In this document: positions 35,926 to 44,338 of the stretch, piece after piece
Layout: every line of letters starts with the position of its first letter
Numbering within the stretch: the stretch's first letter is position 1
Origin: Muricauda sp. SCSIO 65647
GTDB taxonomy: Bacteria > Bacteroidota > Bacteroidia > Flavobacteriales > Flavobacteriaceae
Direction: 5' to 3'
Length of the DNA: 64,000 nt
Assembly (NCBI RefSeq): GCF_021534965.1
Contig: NZ_CP091037.1
Coordinates: 1,156,501 to 1,220,500, forward strand
Notes under the pieces: generated by a model
What the model saw: only the letters and a program-made list of their open reading frames with translations
Told to the model about the DNA's origin: nothing
Databases searched by the model: none
Program-made: the position numbers and the translations under genes

Positions 35926-36507
35926 CTTCTTCAATGGGCGAGCGCGAATTTTGCTTAAAAATTCAGGGGAAATTCCCAGATAAGAGGCAACAACGTACTG
36001 GGGGACCCTGTTGACGATTTGCGGATACTTGTTGAAGTACTCCCAATAGCGCTCTTCAGAAGTTTTGCTGAAGGTGGAAACAATCCTATTTTTGGAGTTC
36101 GCATAGGCTTTTTCCAAAATGACCCTCCAATATTGACTTATGGCATGACTTTTTGAACATGTTTTTTCGACATCTTCGTAGCTCATTTGAAATATGACGG
36201 AATCTTCTAGGGCTTCCGCAAAAAAGTTAGAGGGCTTTTTGTAAATATGGCTGTAGAAATCAGTAAAAAACCAGTCTTCGATTCCAATATTAACAGTGTG
36301 TTCCTTTCCCTTTTCATCTAAAAGAAACATACGAAAAGCCCCTTTTACAATATAATTTCTGTATTCACATGGGTAACCAGGCTGGATTACGAACTGTCTT
36401 TTCTTCACCCTCGAAGTCTTGATAATAGAGGTGAACAATTCCTTTTCTTTATCTGTCAGCTTAACATTACGGGCAACGTTTTTTAATATCGGTTCAAATT
36501 TCTCCAT
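35920..36507 (-). CDS. Crp/Fnr-family transcriptional regulator
   Basis: The 195-residue protein has the cyclic-nucleotide-binding-like domain (about 20-125; FVIQPGYPCEYRNYIVKGAFRMF) and a C-terminal helix-turn-helix (RVPQYVVASYLGISPEFLSKIRAR). It lacks the cysteine cluster of true Fnr proteins. Many flavobacterial genomes carry such short Crp/Fnr regulators beside the redox genes they control. It points toward the peroxiredoxin-led operon, 415 bp away, with shared motifs between them. Confidence 0.9.
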   Translation of the reverse strand: MEKFEPILKNVARNVKLTDKEKELFTSIIKTSRVKKRQFVIQPGYPCEYRNYIVKGAFRMFLLDEKGKEHTVNIGIEDWFFTDFYSHIYKKPSNFFAEALEDSVIFQMSYEDVEKTCSKSHAISQYWRVILEKAYANSKNRIVSTFSKTSEERYWEYFNKYPQIVNRVPQYVVASYLGISPEFLSKIRARPLKKT

Positions 36508-36882
36508 TTCTTGGCGGCCGAATCTCTTGGTTAAATGATCTTTATGAAAATTGGGTTCTTCTTTAAATATAATGATTTAGCCTGAATCGGTTTATCTGAA
36601 AAAATCTTAATGGGGAATAGTTAGTAAATAATATTAAGAATCTATTGGGAATTTGAAGTGCACTCCGAGACTGACTTAAACAGCTTCAAACATATATTTA
36701 AGTTAATGACCCCCTGCTTATCTAGCAACAATACCTCTTTTTTAAATCTTTTGAGTTTCTTTCATTTTCTATATGATTAATTTGTCGTGTAGCACTCTGT
36801 AAATCAAATTAGAACTTTTGACGAATTATTTTGTCTCCAAAACAAATGAAAGATATCTTAGTTTTGGAAATTAAATCTAATC
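36508..36882. other. Divergent gap between the Crp/Fnr gene and the propeller lipoprotein
   Basis: The gap is AT-rich and carries no gene. On the plus strand TAGTTTTG (36859-36866) matches the Bacteroidota -7 consensus exactly, 16 bp before the lipoprotein start, but no good -33 element sits at the right distance. Confidence 0.45.
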
Positions 36883-38265
36883 ATGAAGCAAGTAATTACT
36901 GTTTTATTTATATCCGTTTGTTTAAGTGTTTTTTCGTGTAGTACTTCTGAGGAAGTTTCAAATGACCCTATCTCTGAAGACGAAAAAAAGGAAGTTCCTA
37001 GTACAGACTCGGAACCAGAAGACGACCCACCTCCTGTAGTCAACGGCACAAGCTTTTCAAGGACTTTTGGTGGTACCGCAGAGGATTTGGCACGATTGGT
37101 ATTACAGACTCCTGACGAAGGTTATTTATTGATTGGGAGATCAGAATCTACCAACGGTGATGTGGCTAGCAATTACGGAGGGTTTGATTATTGGGTAGTA
37201 AAACTAAATAACAAAGGTGATTTCGAATGGGAAAAATCTTTCGGAGGATCTGGACTTGATGAACCACAGAGCGCTGCTCTTACCAGTGATGGCGGTCTTG
37301 TGATTTCTGGCTTTACGGATTCTTCGGATGGTGACATTACAGGCTACCATGGCGGTCATGACATTTGGGTGATCAAATTGGACAGCGATGGTAATTTGCA
37401 ATGGCAAAAAGCAATTGGGGGTTCTGGGTTTGAGCATGCCAGTTCGATAATTCAAACCATCGATGGGGGATATATTTTAGCAGGAGACACAAATTCAGTT
37501 GATGGCGATGCCTATAACGAAGAGCCTGCCAATCTAGACAGTTGGATAGTAAAGTTGGATGAATCTGGTGAAATATCATGGAACCAAAGACTTGGAGGTA
37601 CAAACAAAGATTATGGAATCGAGATCCTGGAAGTGTTGAACAGCGGTTATCTTGTAGCAGGTCATTCCCAATCTCAAGATGGAGATGTTACCGGCAATCA
37701 CGGATTTTCTGATTATTGGGTTGCCCAACTTGATATGACCGGTGCTATTGTATGGGAAAAATCATTTGGGGGATCTAACGAAGAATTCCTTTACAAAATA
37801 CGGCCGACAACAGATGGTGGTTATGCGATACTGGGATTTTCTAACTCTTTTGATGGCGATATAAGTGAACCCAATTTTAATGCCGATATATGGGTAATTA
37901 AGATTGATGCAGTTGGCAATTTGATCTGGGAAAAGTCAATTGGCAATTCTAAAGGCTCTCAATCATTGGTTTCAATCGAGGAGAGCCAACTCGGATATTT
38001 ATATCTAACAGGACTCTCCCATAATACGGAAGGAAATCATGGACTATCTGATTGTTGGTTGGTCAAATTGACGGAAAACGGTGAAATGGTATGGGAAAAA
38101 TCTTTTGGCGGAACAGATTTTGACGCTGGCTATGCAATCAAATCAACGACTGATGGAGGTTTTGTCATAGGCGGTTATTCAAAATCCTCAGATGAAGACC
38201 TCTCCGAAAATAAGGGTGATTCAGATTTTTGGATTCTGAAATTAAATGCGGAAGGTGACCTTTAA
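36883..38265 (+). CDS. Lipoprotein with seven beta-propeller-type repeats
   Basis: The 460-residue protein has a lipoprotein signal (lipobox VFSC, Cys19), an acidic linker (about 22-48), then seven repeats of about 55 residues. Each repeat runs through a (F/I/L)GG(S/T) turn, DGGYxLxGxS, SxDGDV and DxWVxKLDxxGxxxWEKS. Seven blades suggest a complete beta-propeller on the cell surface or in the periplasm. There is no C-terminal type IX sorting domain. Similar repeat proteins occur in Bacteroidota without known function; ligand or protein binding is the likely role. Confidence 0.8.
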   Translation: MKQVITVLFISVCLSVFSCSTSEEVSNDPISEDEKKEVPSTDSEPEDDPPPVVNGTSFSRTFGGTAEDLARLVLQTPDEGYLLIGRSESTNGDVASNYGGFDYWVVKLNNKGDFEWEKSFGGSGLDEPQSAALTSDGGLVISGFTDSSDGDITGYHGGHDIWVIKLDSDGNLQWQKAIGGSGFEHASSIIQTIDGGYILAGDTNSVDGDAYNEEPANLDSWIVKLDESGEISWNQRLGGTNKDYGIEILEVLNSGYLVAGHSQSQDGDVTGNHGFSDYWVAQLDMTGAIVWEKSFGGSNEEFLYKIRPTTDGGYAILGFSNSFDGDISEPNFNADIWVIKIDAVGNLIWEKSIGNSKGSQSLVSIEESQLGYLYLTGLSHNTEGNHGLSDCWLVKLTENGEMVWEKSFGGTDFDAGYAIKSTTDGGFVIGGYSKSSDEDLSENKGDSDFWILKLNAEGDL

Positions 38266-38682
38266 GGATTCTGTATTTCGGTTTACGTTTCCTATATCTT
38301 ATCAAAATTTCCATGGTCAACGCCTTTAAAAGATACGCCTGATTAAATTCCAATAGAATCAGTTTTTCGATGAACTATTTCATAAAGAATTTTCTGAAAC
38401 CGACTATCCCAGGGTGCAAAGTCCCCGAGGAATTCTTTTCGATTAAATTGTTTTTACAACAGCAAAGAATAAGTTAAAATTACTAGTAGCCTCAAGAAAA
38501 GGAGCTTTTTATTTCTCGGTTTTCAAACAGCGATTTTCACTCGCAGGACAATTCTAATAGTATATGTTTTACCCTTAAGAACTGCGAAAAATCCCTAAGG
38601 GATAAGTATATGAATCAATTAATTTTATTAATCAACTCATATTTTTATTTTTTTTGAGCCAAATAAGAATTATAATCGGCTC
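38266..38682. other. Gap before the Fic pseudogene, right part duplicated
   Basis: No gene is visible. From 38625 to the pseudogene start the sequence closely matches the upstream flank of the intact fic gene (56181-56238), so the duplication extends into the leader. Confidence 0.6.
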
Positions 38683-38979
38683 ATGCGCTACAATTGGCAA
38701 CGCAACGATTGGCGAATTTTTCAATATCAGACTACTGATATTGAAGATTAACTCTTTGATTTCGCCCAACGCATGGGGCGAATTAGTGGTATATTGAAAG
38801 GACTTTCCGAAACCGAGCAACGGAGGCCATAATCAACCTTATGGTTTCAGAAGCGATAAAGACCTCTGAAATTGAGGGAGAATATCTAAGTCGAAATGAT
38901 GTAATGTCTTCCCTCAGAAGAAATCTGGGTCTTAAACCAGAATTACCATTGACCGAAGACAAAAGAGCTGAGGGGGTGG
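38683..38979 (+). pseudogene. Truncated, inactivated Fic gene copy
   Basis: The segment matches the first 99 or so codons of the intact Fic gene at 56239. It begins with an ATG in the same context (coding MRYNWQRNDW), has a TAA at codon 23 (38749-38751) where the intact copy has ATG, and a 1-nt deletion just before 38841, after which the frame continues as VSEAIKTSEIEGEYLSRNDV. Homology stops after RAEGV near 38979, and the frame ends at 39026. The catalytic HPFxDGNGR region is absent. It is a dead fragment. Confidence 0.88.
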
Positions 38980-39070
38980 ACGAAGCACGTGATATGAAGT
39001 CAATATTTGAACCAATAGTTCGTTAAAGCATGGGTACGCCCGAATCTATACATTTCTGATACTAGAATAG

Positions 39071-39457
39071 ATGGTGAACTATCTTCATAAATCCCTTAAC
39101 TATTTTATTGCTCTTGTCTGGCTAATAAACGGGCTTTTATGTAAAGTGCTCAACCTAGTTCCTCGACATCAAGAGATTGTGGGCCGGATACTTGGCGAAG
39201 ATTATTCAAGACCGTTGACCTTTGCCATTGGCCTTGCGGAAATTGGTATGGCCATCTGGGTTTTGAGTGGTTTTAAATCACGCCTGAATGCCATACTTCA
39301 GATTCTGGTGGTCATCACCATGAATGTTCTTGAATTTATTCTTGTTCCTGATCTATTGTTATGGGGAAAGTTCAATGCCCTTTTTGCATTTTTATTTATA
39401 CTTATCATATACGTCAATGAGTATCATTTGAAAAACCAAGTAAACCCACATCCTTAA
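39071..39457 (+). CDS. DoxX-like membrane protein
   Basis: This 128-residue protein has four membrane helices with the DoxX-like pattern (FIALVWLINGLLCKVLNL, FAIGLAEIGMAIWVLSG, LQILVVITMNVLEF). DoxX-like proteins are small quinone-oxidoreductase-associated or unknown membrane proteins. It is the first gene of a tight four-gene cluster, ending 1 bp before the DUF2071 gene. Confidence 0.82.
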   Translation: MVNYLHKSLNYFIALVWLINGLLCKVLNLVPRHQEIVGRILGEDYSRPLTFAIGLAEIGMAIWVLSGFKSRLNAILQILVVITMNVLEFILVPDLLLWGKFNALFAFLFILIIYVNEYHLKNQVNPHP

Positions 39458-39458
39458 T

Positions 39459-40199
39459 ATGCTCAGGTCATTAAAAAACCATCCTTTCGCTGTTGAGGCT
39501 TTTTTTGAAAGTTCACTGGTCTTGACTTTTGCGTTTCCAAAAAGACAATTGCAAAATCTGATTCCAGACTGTTTGGAGCTTGATACTTTTGAGGATACTT
39601 GGGCCTTTGTTGCAGTGGCGATGGTTCAAACCAAGCACTTGCGACCTAAAGGTTTTCCGAAATTCATGGGCAATGATTTTTTTCTGATTGGGTATCGCAT
39701 CTTTGTCAAATACACGACCAATGCTGGTAAAAGGCTAAGAGGGCTATACATTCTGAAATCGGAAACCGACAAAAGGAAGATGGCGTTTTTTGGAAATATG
39801 TTTACCCATTATCATTATAGTAAAATCGACATTCATAGAAAGGAAAACAACGGCTTGGTGGAAATACGTTCCTCAAAATCCGGATTCAAAATTAGGGCTG
39901 ACATTTCGAACAAAAATGTGGTAGTTCCCGAACACTCTCCTTTTTCAGATTGGAAAGAAGCTAGACGCTTTGCCGGACCGTTACCCTTCACATTCACTTA
40001 TCAGCCCCAAAGAAAAGAAGTTCTAATTATAGAAGGAGTGAGACAAAATTGGAAACCCAGACCTGTTGCTATACTGGATTATCAAGTTGCTTTCTTGGAT
40101 ACCCTAAAGTTAAAAAGCCCCGTTTTGGCAAATGCTTTTATTATTGAAAACATTCCATATTACTGGAAAAAAGGAAAAAAAGAACGATGGGGCAGTTAA
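39459..40199 (+). CDS. DUF2071 (YqjF-like) family protein
   Basis: The 246-residue protein resembles the DUF2071/YqjF group (acetoacetate-decarboxylase-like fold): AFPKRQLQNLIPDCLELDTFEDTWAFVAVAMVQT near the start and FIENIPYYWKKG at the end. The biochemical role is unknown. It overlaps the methyltransferase gene by 13 bp. Confidence 0.8.
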   Translation: MLRSLKNHPFAVEAFFESSLVLTFAFPKRQLQNLIPDCLELDTFEDTWAFVAVAMVQTKHLRPKGFPKFMGNDFFLIGYRIFVKYTTNAGKRLRGLYILKSETDKRKMAFFGNMFTHYHYSKIDIHRKENNGLVEIRSSKSGFKIRADISNKNVVVPEHSPFSDWKEARRFAGPLPFTFTYQPQRKEVLIIEGVRQNWKPRPVAILDYQVAFLDTLKLKSPVLANAFIIENIPYYWKKGKKERWGS

Positions 40200-40954
40200 G
40201 AAAACCGTTTCAAGGAGTGGTCAATATCATTCGTTTCAATTGGCATTTCTATGTCATGGGAGGAGTACTGATTATCGCATTGGTTTTAGCGACTCTATTT
40301 ATGGTTCCGGCATCTCTTCAGACATGGTTCGGCCTTGCTATACTTTTGGCTGTCCTAAATATTTTGGCATCGCTGTTCGTATCCTGGTATGTATATGACT
40401 ATTCTAATCTGTATGCGTTTACTTGGCTTGACAAAGTAAAACTTCCTAAAGCAGTCAACATTGTCAATATCAACGCCGGGTTTGATGAGACAAGTGCACT
40501 AATCAAAGATAAATTCACAGAAGCCAAACTAAACGTTTTTGATTTTTATGACCCCTTGAAACATACCGAAGTTTCCATAAAAAGAGCAAGAAAGGCCTAT
40601 CCTCCCTATCCAAACACTATAGCCATACAGACCACTACTATCCCCTTGGATACCGGAGCTCTTGATATTGCTTTCGGCTTATTGTCAGCACATGAAATCA
40701 GGAATGCTAAAGAAAGAAGTGATTTCTTCAAGGAAGTCAATCGTATTCTACAAGCTGAGGGAAAATTTGTCGTGGTTGAACACCAGAGAGACCTGGCCAA
40801 TTTATTGGCGTTCGGTATGGGAGCGTTTCACTTTTATAGTCCAAAAGAGTGGTTGCAAACGTTCAGGTCGGCTTCTTTTAAGATTACAGATTCATTCAAA
40901 ATTACACCTTTTGTAACCGCTTATATCCTTGAAAAAAATGGAAATACACCTTAA
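40187..40954 (+). CDS. Membrane-anchored SAM-dependent methyltransferase-like protein
   Basis: The 255-residue protein starts with two membrane helices (about 22-42 and 47-68) and continues as a class I methyltransferase fold: a degenerate motif I (NIVNINAGFDETS), LDIAFGLLSAHEIRN as motif IV and EVNRILQAEGKFVVVEH as motif V/VI. The usual glycine-rich loop is weak. It overlaps both neighbours, so translation is coupled. A lipid or quinone substrate in the membrane is plausible but unproven. Confidence 0.8.
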   Translation: MGQLRKPFQGVVNIIRFNWHFYVMGGVLIIALVLATLFMVPASLQTWFGLAILLAVLNILASLFVSWYVYDYSNLYAFTWLDKVKLPKAVNIVNINAGFDETSALIKDKFTEAKLNVFDFYDPLKHTEVSIKRARKAYPPYPNTIAIQTTTIPLDTGALDIAFGLLSAHEIRNAKERSDFFKEVNRILQAEGKFVVVEHQRDLANLLAFGMGAFHFYSPKEWLQTFRSASFKITDSFKITPFVTAYILEKNGNTP

Positions 40955-41333
40955 CGTAATTGGCATCTTATTAATTGTCCTTGCCTTTGTACATGTCATT
41001 TTCCCTAAGTATTTCAATTGGGCGAAGGAAACATCTTCTATGAGTCTCATCAATCGTCAAATGATGTATGTACACACCCTGTTTATTGCGCTCACCGTTT
41101 TTCTAATGGGACTCCTTTGTGTGACTTCCGCCACCGAAATGGTGACAATTCCGTTGGGCAGGAAAATTTCCCTGGGTTTAGGCATATTTTGGATAATTCG
41201 CCTGTTTATACAACTGTTCGGGTATTCATCAAAACTCTGGAAAGGTAAGGGTTTCGAGACCATCGTTCATGTGGCCTTTACACTATTTTGGGTTTATATG
41301 GGCATAGTGTTTATGGTAGTCGCCAATAGCTAA
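40938..41333 (+). CDS. Small integral membrane protein of unknown function
   Basis: The 131-residue protein has four hydrophobic segments (HLNVIGILLIVLAFVHVIF, VHTLFIALTVFLMGLL, ISLGLGIFWIIRLFIQLFG, IVHVAFTLFWVYMGIVFMV). I take the ATG at 40938; an upstream TTG (40929) is less likely. The start overlaps the methyltransferase gene by 17 bp, so it belongs to the same cluster. No family is recognised with certainty. Confidence 0.75.
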   Translation: MEIHLNVIGILLIVLAFVHVIFPKYFNWAKETSSMSLINRQMMYVHTLFIALTVFLMGLLCVTSATEMVTIPLGRKISLGLGIFWIIRLFIQLFGYSSKLWKGKGFETIVHVAFTLFWVYMGIVFMVVANS

Positions 41334-41462
41334 AGAAATCCTGTTATGGCAAGGGTTGCCACATAATTTACTGGCATTATTGGAAGAACAATGTCAAATT
41401 CCATATTGCATTCTGCTTGGGTCATTTCACTAATCCAAACTGCCTCTTTACTAATTATCACT

Positions 41463-41492
41463 TTTGCTTTTAGAATAATGCGCATAGTTTAG
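41463..41492 (+). promoter_or_regulatory. Possible promoter of the plugless SusC / alpha-2-macroglobulin pair
   Basis: TTTG (41463-41466), an 18-bp spacer and TAGTTTAG (41485-41492) approximate the Bacteroidota promoter, 18 bp before the start codon. The -7 element deviates at one position. Confidence 0.4.
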
Positions 41493-41510
41493 TGATCAAA
41501 TAACCAACCC

Positions 41511-44333
41511 ATGAAAACCAAAATCATAATCTTAGTTTTCTTCATTCTACCAAGTTCCATGCTTTTGGGCCAACATGGGGTACTATCAGGTACGCTTCTT
41601 GACAATAATGGCCTGCCCATTCCTGGGGCTAGCATAACGGTTAAAGGCAAGAACATCGGGACCCAAACTGATTTTGATGGAAATTATAGCCTAAACTGCG
41701 AGGTGGGTGACGTGTTGATTTTTACTTATATAGGGTTTGCCAGCAAAGAAGTCAAAGTAACCTCCAAAATGTTCGGCGGCAATGAAAAAACGCAAATAAC
41801 CAAGAATATAGCTGTCAAACCAATAGTCAATGATGCTTACGTCAATCGATTAAATCAAAGTGATAATCCTGATTTTCAGATACCTGATATCGATGGTTCG
41901 AACCAAACATACAGTTTAAACCAAAGGTATTTCGACTCTTCAAGGATTAAACAAATAGAGAAAGGGAAAGACAATATAAAAGTCAAAATATATCCCGAAG
42001 ACATCTATTTTGAAATTGGATTCACTCAAAAAAGCAGTTTGCAATTTGTACAGCGAAAAAATCTACCGGCACTACAAAATCAATTTGCCCAAGGCAGGCC
42101 AGCTAATGGTACTTTCACTTGGTTCGGTCCAGAAACAAATGAACTGTTTTCATTTGGCCCCAGATTGGCAAATCTGGAGTATGACGGCCAACCGTATCCC
42201 TTTGATATAAATGGACAATTAGTGAATCTGGGGGATGGGAGCGGAATCAATGCCCAACCTTACGAAGAATCTATTTTTCAAACAGGCTTAAATACATTTA
42301 ACGCCTTAGATTTCATAATCCACTCTGACCAACACCAACTTACGTTCAACTATACGAACAGCAATTTTAAAGATCTATTCAATAAATCGGGAAGCAAGAC
42401 CAATGCCATTGATTTGAATTATACCAATAAGGGTGAAATTCTTCATTGGGACACCTCCATTCAATACAATAACAGCAAGGTCGGAAATGCGAACATAAAT
42501 GCCTTTCACAATCAAATTTATTTAGGACATTTGATTACACCGCCTAGTTTTTCCAATGGTCAGGGCTTTTTTCTGGATGATGGAAGCCAAAGAAGTTTTA
42601 GCCCGCAAAACTTCAACAATCCTAACTGGTTGCTCGAACGAAATAGAAACGAATTCAAATATTCATTTTTTAAAGCCAACCTTAAGAATAAGATCAATGT
42701 GATTGACGGTTTAAACTTAGAAACAGGCTTGGCCTTTACGAAACAGTCTGAGGATTTATTTTTTGGCTTACCTATAAATACGAATGGTTTTATAGATGGC
42801 TATCAAAGTCTAAAAACCATTGATTCCGAAGAAATCTCATTGGACCTTTCGGCCAGTTATTCAAATATTTTCATTTCAGATGATATTTACTTTTATCCAT
42901 ATTCTTCGATTAGTTATAACAACTCTCGATTAGACTATGGCCTTTTGGAGGAATCTCCAGTTCAAGAGTTGAATTCATTAAATGCCGAACCAAATAAGTC
43001 AACAGTTCAACTCAAAAACAGATTGCTATTTGAAGCGTACTTTGATGTTGAGGTGAACTTGAGCCTTCAAAACAATTCATTCTCATCAACAATTCAAGGA
43101 AGTAGATGGTTTTTACCCTCTGCAAAGGCCTATTTAAAGTTGGGCAATGATATTTTTAATTATTCCAGTTTCCTTAGTTCGATTTCTATAAGTGGAGGAA
43201 TTTCAAAAGATGTGGTCGATTTTCCCCTGTATTACGATAATCTGAGCCACAACAGTTTGCAGCTTACTATTGATGAGAGTTTAGGCTACACAACAAATAA
43301 TGACCTTTTTACTTCTTCAGACCTTGATTTTGAGGAGGTGACGCAGTTCGATGTGGAGACAAAAATAGCCTTGTTCGACAATCGGGTCAATCTTGCGGCC
43401 AGTTATTACAATTCCAGGCATAAGAACAGTATTTTTCCGGTTTTTGAAAATACTTCATGGCAGCTTCGAAATATTGCTGAAATCAAGAACAAGGGATTCG
43501 AAGCCACATTGCAATTTTACCTAAACCAATATTATGATTCAAAATTCAAGCTAGATACCAAATTCATTTTTTCCATAAATAGGCCTACGGTTGAAGCGAT
43601 TTATGATGAAAGTCTTGATCGTATCCCCATCTCAGGATTCCAAGGCATCTCGAAAAATCTTATTGTTGGCCAACCAGCGGGCGTTGTGGTCGGCACAGCG
43701 TTTTTAAGAAATGGCAATAATGAAATTGTTGTCGGCAATGATGGGTTTCCTTTGGTCAATCCAGAACCTCAAATATTGGGAAATACCATCCCTGATTTCA
43801 ATCTTGGATGGTCAAATACCTTGAATTTTAACCAATTTACACTTAGTTTTCTACTGGACTATCAAAAAGGTGGAGAAATTTGGAATGGTACCCAAAACAC
43901 CTTGAATTATTTTGGCACCTCCCAGGAAACTGCAGCATTAAGATCAACAACAGATTTCATTTTTCAAGGGATAGACGAATCTGGCAATGTGAATTCAACC
44001 CCTGTTGATTTTGCATCTCCAACTGCTGATGTCACACAAAATAGATGGGTAAGATATGGTTTTGGAGGGATTGCCGAAGAGGCGATTTCGGATGGGTCCT
44101 ATCTGAATCTCAAATCTATTGCTTTGTCATATAAAATCAAGAACGATTCTAAAAATGTGCTTTTCAAAGAGATTGACCTTGGTATTTTTGCCAAGAACAT
44201 TTGGAATTGGACAAAAACAAGGGGAGCCAATCCATACAGTTCCCTTTTTGGAAATGCGTCTTCTGATGGACTTCATTTTTTTAATCTCCCCTTAGCTTCC
44301 GAAGTAGGGCTTACTATCAATATTAAAATCTAG
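41511..44333 (+). CDS. SusC-like outer-membrane barrel that lacks the plug domain
   Basis: The 940-residue protein has a signal peptide (about 1-20) and a carboxypeptidase-regulatory-like domain (about 24-105; PIPGASITVKGKNIGTQTDF). Where SusC proteins then have the DEVVVxGYG motif and a plug of about 130 residues, this one has only a polar linker (about 106-160) leading into the barrel (DIYFEIGFTQKSS onward), which ends in SEVGLTINIKI. Late SusC barrel motifs are present (IPDFNLGWSNTLNFNQF, SDGSYLNLKSIALSY). There is no SusD gene. The next gene, 5 bp on, encodes an alpha-2-macroglobulin with a SusC-type plug in its middle, so the plug may be supplied in trans. Coordinates show no frameshift. 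Confidence 0.9.
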   Translation: MKTKIIILVFFILPSSMLLGQHGVLSGTLLDNNGLPIPGASITVKGKNIGTQTDFDGNYSLNCEVGDVLIFTYIGFASKEVKVTSKMFGGNEKTQITKNIAVKPIVNDAYVNRLNQSDNPDFQIPDIDGSNQTYSLNQRYFDSSRIKQIEKGKDNIKVKIYPEDIYFEIGFTQKSSLQFVQRKNLPALQNQFAQGRPANGTFTWFGPETNELFSFGPRLANLEYDGQPYPFDINGQLVNLGDGSGINAQPYEESIFQTGLNTFNALDFIIHSDQHQLTFNYTNSNFKDLFNKSGSKTNAIDLNYTNKGEILHWDTSIQYNNSKVGNANINAFHNQIYLGHLITPPSFSNGQGFFLDDGSQRSFSPQNFNNPNWLLERNRNEFKYSFFKANLKNKINVIDGLNLETGLAFTKQSEDLFFGLPINTNGFIDGYQSLKTIDSEEISLDLSASYSNIFISDDIYFYPYSSISYNNSRLDYGLLEESPVQELNSLNAEPNKSTVQLKNRLLFEAYFDVEVNLSLQNNSFSSTIQGSRWFLPSAKAYLKLGNDIFNYSSFLSSISISGGISKDVVDFPLYYDNLSHNSLQLTIDESLGYTTNNDLFTSSDLDFEEVTQFDVETKIALFDNRVNLAASYYNSRHKNSIFPVFENTSWQLRNIAEIKNKGFEATLQFYLNQYYDSKFKLDTKFIFSINRPTVEAIYDESLDRIPISGFQGISKNLIVGQPAGVVVGTAFLRNGNNEIVVGNDGFPLVNPEPQILGNTIPDFNLGWSNTLNFNQFTLSFLLDYQKGGEIWNGTQNTLNYFGTSQETAALRSTTDFIFQGIDESGNVNSTPVDFASPTADVTQNRWVRYGFGGIAEEAISDGSYLNLKSIALSYKIKNDSKNVLFKEIDLGIFAKNIWNWTKTRGANPYSSLFGNASSDGLHFFNLPLASEVGLTINIKI

Positions 44334-44338
44334 AGAAG

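Noticed and set aside
41511-44333. Plug loss as a sequencing or frameshift artefact
   Set aside because: The frame is continuous from signal peptide to the barrel end, and the missing motifs are not found in other frames nearby but do occur intact in the next gene.
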